This document shows, in pieces, positions 35,485 to 45,483 of a DNA stretch of 64,000 nucleotides. The stretch is from Gammaproteobacteria bacterium (lineage in GTDB: Bacteria > Pseudomonadota > Gammaproteobacteria > Nevskiales > Nevskiaceae). The stretch covers positions 1 to 64,000 of the forward strand of contig JAPLSA010000031.1 in assembly GCA_026398815.1 (NCBI GenBank), read 5' to 3'. The notes under the pieces were generated by a model. That model saw only the letters and a program-made list of their open reading frames with translations. It searched no databases and had not been told where the DNA came from. Both the position numbers and the translations under genes were made by a program. Each line of letters begins with the position of its first letter. Position 1 is the stretch's first letter.

Positions 35485-37185
35485 ATGGAAAGTCGCCGCA
35501 TCGCACTGATCGCAGTGCTGGGCGTGATCCTGTACCTGATCTACACCGCCTGGATCACCGATCACCCGCCGCCTGCTCCGCCGATCGCGGCGGCTGCGCC
35601 ATCGGCGATTCCGGCCGATCCGGCTGCCGTGCCGGTGCCTGCAGCTCCGGCGGCCGACGGTAGCGCTACCGCATCGACACCCGCCGGTGACCTTGCATCG
35701 ACGCCGCCGGCCACATCGCAGACGATCCACGTCAAGACCGATCTGGTCGATGCCGAGTTCGCCACCGCCGGTGCCGAGCTGCGTCGCGTCGAACTGAGCC
35801 AGTACGCGCTCGACAAGAAGAACCCGGACGTCAAGCTGCCGCTGCTCAACGACCGCGACGGCGTCGTGTTCACCTTGCAGAGCGGTCTGGCGGCGATCGA
35901 GAAGGCCCTGCCCGGCAACAACGCCGTCTATGCAACGCCGCAGACCCGCTACGAACTTCCGGCCGGCGTCGACACGCTGGACGTGCCGTTCGAATACACC
36001 GACGCCGCCGGCTTCACCTTGAAGAAGGTGTTCCGCTTCAAGCGCGGCAGCTATCAGATCGAACTGGTGCAGACGGTGGTCAACCACACCGGCGGCACGC
36101 TGAATGTCAGCCCGTACGCGCGCTGGCTGCGCAATCCGGTGTCGGCCGAGAAAGCGCAGAAGTTCATCGTCACCTTCCTTGGCCTGGGCATCTACGAACA
36201 GAAGCCGAACACCACCGACTACCGCTTCAAGAAGCTCAAGCTCGACACGCTGAACGAGAAGCCGTACGAATCCAAGCAGACCGGCGGCTGGATGGCGATG
36301 ATCCAGCACTACTTCATCGCCGCGATCATTCCGCCGGCCGACGAAGCGGCGACCTACACCGGCAAGCCGGCCGGCAACGGCAACTACCTCGGCCAGTACC
36401 TCGGTGCGACCAAGGCGGTCGCCGATGGCAGCGAAGCCCACTACAGCACCGGCCTTTACATCGGCCCGAAGCTGCAGGGCACGCTGGATGATGTCGCCAA
36501 GGGCCTCGCGCTGACCGAGGACTACGGCATCCTCACCGTCATCGCCAAGCCGCTGTTCGTGGTGATGAGCTTCTTCCACGGCATCGTCGGCAACTGGGGC
36601 TGGTCGATCATCCTGCTGACGGTGCTGGTCAAGCTGCTGTTCTATCCATTGACGGCAGCGCAGTACAAGTCGATGGCGAAGATGAAGAAGTTCACGCCGC
36701 GCATCGCCGAACTGAAGGAGCGCTACGCGGACGACCGCGAAAAGCTCAGCCGCGCGATGATGGATCTGTACAAGAAGGAAGGCTTCAACCCGCTCGCGGG
36801 CTGCTGGCCGATCCTGGTGCAGATGCCGGTGTTCTTCTCGCTGTACTGGGTGTTGATCGAATCGGTCGAACTGCGCCAGGCGCCGTTCGTGCTGTGGCTG
36901 CAGGACCTGTCGGCCGCCGATCCGCTGTACATCACGCCGGTGCTCTACGGCGCGTCGATGTGGCTGCAGCAGCGCCTGTCCGGCCAGCTGTCGACGATGG
37001 ACCCGATGCAGGCGCGGATCATGAACGTCATGCCGATCGCGTTCACCGGCATGTTCCTGTTCTTCCCGGCCGGCCTGGTCGTCTACTGGTTCGTGTCGAA
37101 CGTCATCGGCATCGCCCAGCAGCTGGTGATCACCAAGCGCATCGAAGCGGCCGACGCGGCCAGCCGCGCGCTGAAGAAGGCCTGA
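35485..37185 (+). CDS. yidC: Membrane protein insertase YidC
   Basis: Start MESRRIALIAVLGVILYLIYTAW, C-terminal insertase domain NPLAGCWPILVQMPVFFSLYWVL. Confidence 0.97.
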   Translation: MESRRIALIAVLGVILYLIYTAWITDHPPPAPPIAAAAPSAIPADPAAVPVPAAPAADGSATASTPAGDLASTPPATSQTIHVKTDLVDAEFATAGAELRRVELSQYALDKKNPDVKLPLLNDRDGVVFTLQSGLAAIEKALPGNNAVYATPQTRYELPAGVDTLDVPFEYTDAAGFTLKKVFRFKRGSYQIELVQTVVNHTGGTLNVSPYARWLRNPVSAEKAQKFIVTFLGLGIYEQKPNTTDYRFKKLKLDTLNEKPYESKQTGGWMAMIQHYFIAAIIPPADEAATYTGKPAGNGNYLGQYLGATKAVADGSEAHYSTGLYIGPKLQGTLDDVAKGLALTEDYGILTVIAKPLFVVMSFFHGIVGNWGWSIILLTVLVKLLFYPLTAAQYKSMAKMKKFTPRIAELKERYADDREKLSRAMMDLYKKEGFNPLAGCWPILVQMPVFFSLYWVLIESVELRQAPFVLWLQDLSAADPLYITPVLYGASMWLQQRLSGQLSTMDPMQARIMNVMPIAFTGMFLFFPAGLVVYWFVSNVIGIAQQLVITKRIEAADAASRALKKA

Positions 37186-37228
37186 AGTCCCTGATGCGCG
37201 CCGACCGCTCGAACCCGGGCCGGCGCGC

Positions 37229-38569
37229 ATGACCTCGCCGCGCACCGACACCATCGCGGCAATTGCCACGGCGGCCGGGCGCGGCGCCGTCGGCATTCTG
37301 CGGGTGTCCGGTCCTGAAGCCGCGCGCGTGGCCTGCGCGTTGTGCATCACCCTGCCGGAACCGCGCCGCGCCCGGCTGCGCAAGCTGCGCGATGCCGACG
37401 GCCAGGTCGTCGACGAAGGCCTGGTGCTGTACTTCCCCGGTCCGGATTCCTTCACCGGCGAGGACGTGATCGAACTGCAGGGCCATGGCGGGCCGCTGGT
37501 GCTGTCGATCCTACTGGCGTCCGCCTGTGCGGCAGGTGCCCGGCTGGCCCGTCCCGGCGAATTCTCCGAACGGGCCTTCCTGAATGGCCGGCTCGATCTG
37601 GCGCAGGCCGAAAGCATTGCCGACCTGATCGACGCCGGCAGCCATGCCGCCGTGCGCGCAGCCAGCCGTTCGCTGCAGGGCGAGTTCTCCGCGCGCGTCG
37701 GCGCACTGGTCGATGCGCTGATTTCCCTGCGCGCCGATCTGGAAGCCGCACTCGATTTCGCCGACGAGGACGTGCCCTGGCTGTCGTCGTCGCAGCTGCG
37801 GCTGCGGCTCGACGGTCTGCGTCACGGGCTGGCCGACGTGCTGCGTGCCGCCGCCCAGGGCCGCCGGCTGCGCGACGGCCTGACGGTCGCGATCGGCGGC
37901 CAGCCGAATGTCGGCAAGTCGACCCTGCTGAACCGGCTGGCCGGCGCGGAAGCCGCCATCGTTTCGCCGATTGCCGGCACCACGCGCGACGTGCTGCGCG
38001 AACACCTGAGCTTGGATGGCCTGCCGGTCACCGTGTTCGATACCGCCGGCCTGCGCGACAGTGACGATCCGATCGAACGCATCGGCATGGCCCGCGGCCG
38101 CAGCGCCATCGAGCAGGCGGAAGTGCTGCTGTGGCTGGTCGATGACTGCATCGGCCCGACGTCGCTCGATGCGGCCGCGCTCGACGGGCTGGCGCCCCAT
38201 GCGCGGCAGATTCAGGTGCTGACCAAATGCGATCTCAGCGGCCAGCCGGCCGGCAGGATCGCGGCCGACCAGCTTCGGCTGTCGGCCGCCAGCGGGGCCG
38301 GCATCGATGCGCTGGTGGCGCTGCTGCACGAACACGCCGGGCTTGATGCCGGGGCCGGCGATGCGCTCGGCGCCCGGGCGCGCCATCTCGATGCGTTGCG
38401 CCAGGCCGAGATCGAAGTCAACGCCGCTTGCGGCCTGCCGCCGGCGAATCCCGAGCTGATCGCCGAGCACCTGCGGCGGGCCCAGCAGGCACTCGAAGCG
38501 ATCACCGGCCGCTATACCGCCGACGATCTGCTGGGCCGGATCTTCGCCACCTTCTGCCTCGGCAAGTAG
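37229..38569 (+). CDS. mnmE: tRNA uridine-5-carboxymethylaminomethyl(34) synthesis GTPase MnmE
   Basis: DTIAAIATAAGRGAVGILRVSGP, GQPNVGKSTLLNRLAG, C-terminal DDLLGRIFATFCLGK. Confidence 0.98.
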   Translation: MTSPRTDTIAAIATAAGRGAVGILRVSGPEAARVACALCITLPEPRRARLRKLRDADGQVVDEGLVLYFPGPDSFTGEDVIELQGHGGPLVLSILLASACAAGARLARPGEFSERAFLNGRLDLAQAESIADLIDAGSHAAVRAASRSLQGEFSARVGALVDALISLRADLEAALDFADEDVPWLSSSQLRLRLDGLRHGLADVLRAAAQGRRLRDGLTVAIGGQPNVGKSTLLNRLAGAEAAIVSPIAGTTRDVLREHLSLDGLPVTVFDTAGLRDSDDPIERIGMARGRSAIEQAEVLLWLVDDCIGPTSLDAAALDGLAPHARQIQVLTKCDLSGQPAGRIAADQLRLSAASGAGIDALVALLHEHAGLDAGAGDALGARARHLDALRQAEIEVNAACGLPPANPELIAEHLRRAQQALEAITGRYTADDLLGRIFATFCLGK

Positions 38570-38619
38570 CGCGCCCGCAGGCGAAGACAGCGCTTCCGGC
38601 CATCGAGTAAGGTTCGCCG

Positions 38620-39102
38620 ATGAGTCCCGAAGCCCTGACTGCACAGCTGCACGCCACCATTCCCCTGACCGCCGCGATGGCCGCCGAAGTCCGGTCCTTC
38701 GATGGCCGTCGGCTCGAAATCAGCGCGCCGCTCGCCGCCAATCACAACCTGCACGGCACCGCCTTCGGCGGCAGCCTGGCCACGCTCGGCATCCTCGGCG
38801 GCTGGTCGCTGGTGGCCAGCGCGCTGGATGCCATCGGCGTCCAGGCCCGCATCGTCGTGCAGCACAGCGAATGCGAGTTCCGCGAACCGGTGAGCAGCGA
38901 TTTCAGCGCCGTGTCCGAACTGCCGGAAGCCGAATGGCCGCGCTTTGTCGCCACCTTGCGCCGGCACCGCCGAGCCCGCATCGCGATCGACACCACCCTG
39001 GTCGCCGAGCACCGGGCGATGGCCAGCCATCGCGGCCGCTTCGCCGCGTTCCTCGAAGCCGATTCCGAATCCACGCCCGATCCGCGAGCCCCCTTGCCAT
39101 GA
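38620..39102 (+). CDS. YiiD C-terminal-type thioesterase domain protein
   Basis: HNLHGTAFGGSLATLGILGGW hot-dog motif. Confidence 0.8.
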   Translation: MSPEALTAQLHATIPLTAAMAAEVRSFDGRRLEISAPLAANHNLHGTAFGGSLATLGILGGWSLVASALDAIGVQARIVVQHSECEFREPVSSDFSAVSELPEAEWPRFVATLRRHRRARIAIDTTLVAEHRAMASHRGRFAAFLEADSESTPDPRAPLP

Positions 39103-40049
39103 GCCGTTACAAGTACTGCCCGCAGTGCGCCAAGCCGCTGGAGCTGGCGCTGCACGGCGAGATGCAGCGCATCGCCTGCCCGGACCGCAGCTGCGGCTTC
39201 GTCTACTGGGACAACCCGGTACCGGTGGTTGCGGCGATCGTCGAGCACGAGGGCGAAATCATCCTGGCCCGCAATGCCGCTTGGCCGCCGAAGATGTTCG
39301 CGCTGATCACCGGCTTCCTCGAAAAGAACGACCCGCATCCGGAATCCGGCGTGCTGCGTGAAGTCGAGGAAGAGCTGGGCCTCAAAGGAAGGATCGGCGA
39401 GTTCATCGGCTTCTATCCGTTCGAGCGGATGAACCAGATCATCATCGCCTACCACGTGATCGCCGAAGGCCGCGTGCAGCTCGGCGAGGAGCTGGTCGAG
39501 TGGAAGAAGCTGCCGCTGGAGAAGATCAAGCCGTGGCCGGCCGGCACCGGCTATGCGGTGCGCGACCTGCAGCTGCGCCGCGGCCACACGCCGCCGCCGT
39601 TCGATCTGAACATGCTGCGCAAGCCGCGCCACTGGCACGAGATCAGCGAACGCCTGCTGACCGCAGGCCAGCCGAGCGCCGAGGAATTCCAGAGCCTGAA
39701 GGTGATCGGCGTCGACGTGGTGATCAACCTGTCGATGCCCGATTCGGATCACGCACTGGCGGACGAGGATCAGGTCGTCGCCCGCCACGGCATGCGCTAC
39801 CACCACATTCCGGTGCTGTTCGATGCGCCGACCCGTGACGACTTCGAGCGCTTCTGCGCGGCGATGGCGGCATCCCGCGACAGCACGGTGTTCGTCCACT
39901 GCGCCGCCAACAAGCGGGTGTCGGCCTTCCTGTTCCTGTGGCGGGTGCTGAAGGCCGACGTGCCGCGCGAGATCGCCGAGCGCGACCTGCTGGCGGTCTG
40001 GACGCCGGACCCGGTCTGGTCGGCCTTCATCGCCGCGCAGCTGGCATGA
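39099..40049 (+). CDS. Zn-ribbon NUDIX hydrolase fused to a tyrosine-phosphatase-like domain
   Basis: CPQCAKPL...CPDRSCGFVYWDNP Zn ribbon; NUDIX box GFLEKNDPHPESGVLREVEEELG; C-terminal VFVHCAANKRVSAFLFLWR PTP-like motif. Confidence 0.85.
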   Translation: MSRYKYCPQCAKPLELALHGEMQRIACPDRSCGFVYWDNPVPVVAAIVEHEGEIILARNAAWPPKMFALITGFLEKNDPHPESGVLREVEEELGLKGRIGEFIGFYPFERMNQIIIAYHVIAEGRVQLGEELVEWKKLPLEKIKPWPAGTGYAVRDLQLRRGHTPPPFDLNMLRKPRHWHEISERLLTAGQPSAEEFQSLKVIGVDVVINLSMPDSDHALADEDQVVARHGMRYHHIPVLFDAPTRDDFERFCAAMAASRDSTVFVHCAANKRVSAFLFLWRVLKADVPREIAERDLLAVWTPDPVWSAFIAAQLA

Positions 40050-40663
40050 AGCCGCTGCCGGATTTCGGCTTCCGGCTGCTGTTGCTGCTGCCGGTGATGG
40101 TGGCGCTCGCCGCGTCCGCCATCGATCCCTACGACCGGCTGACCTGGCTGATGGAAGTGCTGCCGGTGTTGCTGGTGCTGCCGCTGCTGGCTGCCACCGG
40201 CCGGCGCTTCCCGCTGAGCCGGCTGCTGTACGCGCTGATCGCCGTTCACGCGTTGATCCTGATCGGCGGCGGCGCTTACACCTATGCGCGGATGCCGCTC
40301 GGCGAATGGGCGAAGACGGCGTTCGAGCTGCAGCGCAATCCCTACGACAAGCTTGGCCATCTCGCCCAGGGCCTGGTGCCGGCGCTGGCGGTCCGCGAGC
40401 TGCTGCTGCGTCAGCGGCTGGTGGCTGGCCGGGTACTCGCCGCCGCGCTGGCGGTATGCGTGGCGATGGCGATCAGCGCCGTCTACGAGCTGATCGAATG
40501 GGCGGCGGCGCTGGCGCTCGGCCAGGGGGCGGAAGAATTCCTCGGCACCCAGGGCGATCCCTGGGACACGCAGTCCGACATGTTCATGGCGCTGATCGGT
40601 AGCAGCCTGGCGGTGACGGCCCTGGCCCGCTGGCACGACCGCTCGATGGCGCGCATCCGCTGA
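40046..40663 (+). CDS. DUF2238 (YjdF-like) integral membrane protein
   Basis: NPYDKLGHLAQGLVPALAVRELL, AVYELIEWAAAL, DPWDTQSDMFMALIG. Confidence 0.85.
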   Translation: MKPLPDFGFRLLLLLPVMVALAASAIDPYDRLTWLMEVLPVLLVLPLLAATGRRFPLSRLLYALIAVHALILIGGGAYTYARMPLGEWAKTAFELQRNPYDKLGHLAQGLVPALAVRELLLRQRLVAGRVLAAALAVCVAMAISAVYELIEWAAALALGQGAEEFLGTQGDPWDTQSDMFMALIGSSLAVTALARWHDRSMARIR

Positions 40664-40673
40664 CGCGCATCAT

Positions 40674-40689
40674 CCCGGCGAAAGCCGGG
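40674..40689. repeat. CCCGGC-GAAA-GCCGGG hairpin between convergent genes (REP- or terminator-like)
   Basis: Perfect 6-bp stem with GAAA tetraloop. Confidence 0.55.
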
Positions 40690-40733
40690 ACCCGGAAACA
40701 ACCGACGGGCAGGTCGTGCCGGATGGACCGGCG

Positions 40734-41999
40734 TCAGGGAATCGCGTCCAGCCGCAGCTGGCCGGTCGCACCCAACAGCTGCAGCGCCGCCAGCGAGCGG
40801 TCGTGGTGGCTGCCGGCCAGATTGACGGTCGCCGCCAGCAGATCGCGCTGGGCATCGAGCAGATCCAGCGTCGTGCGGGTGCCGGCGTCGCGTTCGCGCT
40901 TGACGCTGTCCAGCGCCAGTTCGCTGGCCGTCACCTCGGCGTCGTAGGCGGCAATCACCTGATCGGCGGCGCGGTACAGCGCCCAGGCCTGGGCGATCGC
41001 TTCCTGCGCGGCACGGCGGGTGTCGTCGGCGCTGGCATCGGCAGCGGCGGCGCCGGCACGGGCGGCAGACACCCGGGCATCGACTGCGCCGCCGGCGTAG
41101 ATCGGCACGCTCGCCTTGAGCTGCACCGACCAGTAGGTCTGCCGGTCGTAGGTAAAGGTGGAATCGTCGGCGTCGTTGGCTTCGCCTTCCAGGCTCAAGG
41201 TCGGCAGATGGCCGGCCCGGGCCGCGACGATACGCGCCCGTGCCGCGCGCGCATCGGCATCGGCGGCACGCACCGCCGGTGTCGCGGTGGCCAGGGCCTG
41301 CGCCTCGGCGAGCGTCGCCGGCACGGCCGGTCGCGGCCAGTCGCCGGGCAGCTCGTCCGGTGCCGCGCCGACCACCCGCTCGAACGCCGCCGCACTGACC
41401 GCCGCCGTGGCCCGCGCCCGCTCCAGCGCCGCCCGGGCCTCGGCCAGCCGCGCCTCGGCCTGGGCGACATCGGTCCTGGTCGCTTCGCCGGCCGCGAAGC
41501 GCTTGCGGGTATCGGCCAGCGCCTGGGCCAGCGTTTCGACATTGCCTTCGTTGAGCCCGATCACTGCCCGGTCGCGCTTCACGTCCAGCCAGGCGCCGGC
41601 CGCCGCGAACAGCAGCTGCTGTTCGGTGGCCGTCTCGGTTTCGCGTGCCGCTTCGAGCCGCGAGCGGGCATCGTCGATCTGCGCGCTCAGCCGGCCGCCG
41701 CTGTACAGCGGCTGCGTCGCGACCAGGCCCCAGCTCAGCGGATTGCGCGGCCCGGCCACCGGGAACGGCGCATCGGTATACAGCCGCGACCGGCCGCCGA
41801 TGACCTGGGCGCTGACGCTCGGCCGCAGGCCGGCACGCGCCACCTCGACATCGGCGGCACTGCCATCGGTGGCCCGGTGCGCGGCGGTGAGCCGTGGATC
41901 GCGCTGCAGCGCCAGCGCAGCCGCTTCGTGCAGGCTGATCGCGGCGGCGTCGGTGGACAGCAGCAACAGGCCGGCGGCGGCCAGCGCCTTGATCGTCAT
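40734..41999 (-). CDS. TolC family outer membrane efflux protein
   Basis: Signal peptide, LHEAAALALQRDPRL, repeated OEP alpha-helical domain. Confidence 0.92.
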   Translation of the reverse strand: MTIKALAAAGLLLLSTDAAAISLHEAAALALQRDPRLTAAHRATDGSAADVEVARAGLRPSVSAQVIGGRSRLYTDAPFPVAGPRNPLSWGLVATQPLYSGGRLSAQIDDARSRLEAARETETATEQQLLFAAAGAWLDVKRDRAVIGLNEGNVETLAQALADTRKRFAAGEATRTDVAQAEARLAEARAALERARATAAVSAAAFERVVGAAPDELPGDWPRPAVPATLAEAQALATATPAVRAADADARAARARIVAARAGHLPTLSLEGEANDADDSTFTYDRQTYWSVQLKASVPIYAGGAVDARVSAARAGAAAADASADDTRRAAQEAIAQAWALYRAADQVIAAYDAEVTASELALDSVKRERDAGTRTTLDLLDAQRDLLAATVNLAGSHHDRSLAALQLLGATGQLRLDAIP

Positions 42000-42706
42000 C
42001 GGGAAGCGTCCTTCGGGGTGGCGGCCGGCGCGCGCGCGCAGCCGTGCAGGAACAGGTCGACGACGCCGGCGATGTGCTGTGCGGCGTCGCGGCCCGGCAG
42101 GAATGGCGACAGGCCGAGCATCGCCCGGTGCTGCGGCGCCGCCTTGACCATCTCGATGAACTGCACGGCGGCGAATTCCGGGTCCGGGCAGTGCAGGCGG
42201 CCGGCCTCATGCTGGCGCTGGAAGTAGTCGCCGAGCAGTTTGCGGGCGCGCGCCGGGCCGTTCTCGTAGAAGCGCTGGGCCAGCGCCGGGAAGCGCGGCA
42301 TCTCGGCGATCATGATCCGGAACAGCTCGCGCCGTTCGGCGTCGAGGAACAGGCTGGCGAAGCGGCGGGCGATCTCGGTCAAGGTCGCGGCGATGTCGTC
42401 GTCGGCCCCGGTCGGCACCCGGAAACGGCCCATGAACTCGCGGCAGCCGGATTCGATGATGGCGCCGAACAGGCCTTCCTTGCTGCCGAAGTAGCGGTAC
42501 AGGCTGGCCTTGGAGCCGCCGACCCGGCGCATCACTTCCTCGATGCTCGCGCCCTCGTAGCCGGACTCCAGGAACACCGCGCGGCCAGCGGCCAGCAGCG
42601 CTTCGCGACGGCGTTCGCCGCGCACGCCGACCGCCTTGGCCGGATCGGCCGCAGGGACTGGCCCGGCAGCTTCGGCGGGCGGTGGAGCAGGTTTGACTTT
42701 GGCCAT
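41996..42706 (-). CDS. TetR/AcrR family transcriptional regulator
   Basis: HTH ALLAAGRAVFLESGYEGASIEEVMRRVGGSKASLYRYFGSKEGLF. Confidence 0.93.
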   Translation of the reverse strand: MAKVKPAPPPAEAAGPVPAADPAKAVGVRGERRREALLAAGRAVFLESGYEGASIEEVMRRVGGSKASLYRYFGSKEGLFGAIIESGCREFMGRFRVPTGADDDIAATLTEIARRFASLFLDAERRELFRIMIAEMPRFPALAQRFYENGPARARKLLGDYFQRQHEAGRLHCPDPEFAAVQFIEMVKAAPQHRAMLGLSPFLPGRDAAQHIAGVVDLFLHGCARAPAATPKDASR

Positions 42707-42724
42707 GATGACCGATCAGAATGA

Positions 42725-42739
42725 ACTGTAACGTACAGT
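42725..42739. promoter_or_regulatory. Putative TetR operator ACTGTA-ACG-TACAGT
   Basis: Perfect 6-bp inverted repeat between divergent tetR and emrA-like genes. Confidence 0.65.
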
Positions 42740-42796
42740 ACACTATCAGCCGATCGCCGCCGTCGCAACACGCGCAGCCCCGGCAGGACACCTGAA

Positions 42797-43879
42797 ATGG
42801 CCACCACCGCCGCCGTTCCCGAAGCTTCCGAATCGCCGTCCCCGCTGCGTCGCCTGCTCAGGATCGCCGTGCTGCTGGCGGTGCTGACCGCTGCCGCGAT
42901 CTTCGGCTGGCACTGGTGGCAGGTCGGCCGCTTCATCGAATCGACCGACAACGCCTATGTCCGTGCCGACATCACGGTGATCTCGCCCCGCATCGGCGGC
43001 GAGATCGTGGCGCTGAAGGTGCGCGACAACCAGACCGTGGCGGCCGGCGACCTGCTGCTGGAAATCGACCGCCGCGACTACGCCGCCCGCGTCGACAGCG
43101 CCCGCGCCGCCGTCGCCGAAGCGCGCGCCGCGCTGGCCGGCAACGGCCAGCAGCGCAGCCAGCAGGACGCCGCGATCAGCGAAGTCCGCGCCCAGCTGGT
43201 CGCCGCCCGCGCCAGCGAGCGGCAGACCGCGCAGGAACTGGAACGCGCGCGGACGCTGCTGCGCGATGGCGTCGCCACTCGCCAGCGACTCGACAACGCC
43301 GAGGCCGCGCACCAGAACGCCACGGCCGGCGTCGCCCGCGCCGCCGCTGCCGTGCAGGCCGCCGAACGGGCGCTGAGCACCTTGAGCGATTCCAGCCGCG
43401 CGCGGCTCGAAGCGGCGGTCGCCGCCGCCGAAGCACAGCTGAACCTGGCCGAGATCGACCTCGCCGCCACCGCGCTGCGGGCGCCGGTGGCCGGCACCGT
43501 CGGCGATCTGTCGGCCCGGCTCGGCGAGCGTGTGCAGCCCGGCCAGCGGCTGCTGTCGCTGGTGCCGCTGGATCAGCTCTATGTCGAAGCCAACTTCAAG
43601 GAAACCCAGCTGCGCGCGATGCAGCCCGGCCAGCCGGTGGAACTGGAACTCGACGCGTTTCCGGGTCAGCTACTGCACGGCAAGGTCGACAGCTTCTCGC
43701 CGGCCTCGGGCGCCGAATGGGCGCTGCTGCCGGCGCAGAACGCGACCGGCAACTTCACCAAGATCGTCCAGCGGGTGCCGGTGCGGATTGCGCTGGAACC
43801 AGGCCACGCGCTGACCGACCGGCTGCGGCCGGGGCTGTCGGTGGAAGCCAGCGTCGACACCCGCGGCGCCGCGCACTGA
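42797..43879 (+). CDS. HlyD/EmrA family membrane fusion protein
   Basis: STDNAYVRADITVISPRIGGEIVALKVRDNQTVAAGDLLLEID. Confidence 0.93.
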   Translation: MATTAAVPEASESPSPLRRLLRIAVLLAVLTAAAIFGWHWWQVGRFIESTDNAYVRADITVISPRIGGEIVALKVRDNQTVAAGDLLLEIDRRDYAARVDSARAAVAEARAALAGNGQQRSQQDAAISEVRAQLVAARASERQTAQELERARTLLRDGVATRQRLDNAEAAHQNATAGVARAAAAVQAAERALSTLSDSSRARLEAAVAAAEAQLNLAEIDLAATALRAPVAGTVGDLSARLGERVQPGQRLLSLVPLDQLYVEANFKETQLRAMQPGQPVELELDAFPGQLLHGKVDSFSPASGAEWALLPAQNATGNFTKIVQRVPVRIALEPGHALTDRLRPGLSVEASVDTRGAAH

Positions 43880-43895
43880 GCCGATCCGCGTCGCC

Positions 43896-45437
43896 ATGAA
43901 CGCCGCTGCCGTCACCGATCCGCGTGCCCGCCTCGCCTGGTTCGGCTACCTGGCGATGATGTTCGGCAACTTCATGGCGATCCTGGATATCCAGATCGTT
44001 GCCTCGTCGATCAACCAGCTGCAGGCCGGACTGTCGGCCAGCGCCGACGAGATCCAGTGGGTGCAGACCTCGTACCTGATCGCCGAGGTGATCGCGATTC
44101 CGCTGTCCGGTTACTTGTCCCGGCTGCTGTCGACGCGGGTCTATTTCACGATCTCGGCCATCGGCTTCACCCTGGCTAGCGCCGCCTGCGCCACCGCCTG
44201 GAATCTGGAGTCGATGATCGTCTTCCGGGTGCTGCAGGGCTTTCTCGGCGGCGGCATGATCCCGACCACCTCGGCGTCGATCTTCATCATGTTCCCGGCC
44301 GAGAAGCGGGTGCTGCCGCAGGTGTTGTTCGGCCTGACCGCAACCCTGGCGCCATCGATCGGCCCGACCATCGGCGGCGCGCTGACCGCCTCGTTTTCCT
44401 GGCACTGGCTGTTCCTGATCAACGTGCTGCCGGGCCTTGCGGTCGGCTACGCGGTCTGGCGGCTGGTGCGCATCGACCAGCCGCAGCCAGAGCTGCTGAA
44501 GACCATCGACCTGCGCGGCCTCGCCTACATGGCGGTGTTCCTCGGCTGCTTCGAGTACACGCTCGACGAAGGCCCGCGCAACGACTGGTTTGCCCAGGAT
44601 TCGGTCGCCGCCTGCGCGGTGATCGCGACGATCGGTGGCCTGCTGTTCTTCCATCGCATGTTCACCGCCGCCCACCCGATCGTGAACCTGCGGGCGTTCG
44701 CCAACCGCAACTTCGCGCTCGGCACGGTGCTGGCGATGGCGGTCGGCATGGGCCTGTACACGCTGGTCTACCTGACGCCGCTGTTCCTCGGCCAGGTGCG
44801 CGGCTACAACAGCCTGCAGATCGGCCACGTGATGATTGCCCAGGGCGCGGCGATGTTCCTGACCGCGCCGCTGGCCGGCCGTCTGTCGCGGGTGATCAGC
44901 CACAAGGCGATGCTCGGCATGGGCCTGGTCAACGTGATGATCGGCGCCTGGCTTAACAGCAAGCTGACCGCCGACTGGAGCGCCGTCGAGTTCATCGTGC
45001 CGCAGGTGTTTCGCGGCAGCGGCTTTCTGCTGTGCATGTTCTCGATGACCAACATCGCGCTTGGCACCTTGCCGACGGCCGAGGTGAAGAACGCCAGCGG
45101 CCTGTTCAACGTGATGCGCAACATCGGCGGCGCGCTCGGGCTGGCGCTGGTCAACACGCTGATCAACGAACGCAGCTGGCTGCACTGGCAGATGCTCGAC
45201 GAATCGCTGCGCGCCGGCCATCGGCCGGTGCAGGAGATGCTGGCCCGAGGCCAGGCGATCACCGGCAGCGAATCCGGCGCGCTGGCGCTGCTGGCCCAGC
45301 AGATGCAGCAGCAGGTTGCGGTGATGACCTTCGGCGATCTGTTCGCGCTGATCGCGATGCTGATGGCCGGCGTGCTGCTGCTGTTGCCGCTGATCCGCGC
45401 GCCGCAGGCGGCTGCCGAGCCGGCCGCTGGTCATTGA
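43896..45437 (+). CDS. DHA2-type MFS multidrug transporter (EmrB-like)
   Basis: GNFMAILDIQIVASSINQLQAGLSASADEIQWVQTSYLIAEVIAIPLSGYLSR. Confidence 0.94.
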   Translation: MNAAAVTDPRARLAWFGYLAMMFGNFMAILDIQIVASSINQLQAGLSASADEIQWVQTSYLIAEVIAIPLSGYLSRLLSTRVYFTISAIGFTLASAACATAWNLESMIVFRVLQGFLGGGMIPTTSASIFIMFPAEKRVLPQVLFGLTATLAPSIGPTIGGALTASFSWHWLFLINVLPGLAVGYAVWRLVRIDQPQPELLKTIDLRGLAYMAVFLGCFEYTLDEGPRNDWFAQDSVAACAVIATIGGLLFFHRMFTAAHPIVNLRAFANRNFALGTVLAMAVGMGLYTLVYLTPLFLGQVRGYNSLQIGHVMIAQGAAMFLTAPLAGRLSRVISHKAMLGMGLVNVMIGAWLNSKLTADWSAVEFIVPQVFRGSGFLLCMFSMTNIALGTLPTAEVKNASGLFNVMRNIGGALGLALVNTLINERSWLHWQMLDESLRAGHRPVQEMLARGQAITGSESGALALLAQQMQQQVAVMTFGDLFALIAMLMAGVLLLLPLIRAPQAAAEPAAGH

Positions 45438-45483
45438 AGCTGCGGTACAGTCCCGTCATTCCCTTCCCGGATTCTTCGTCGCC

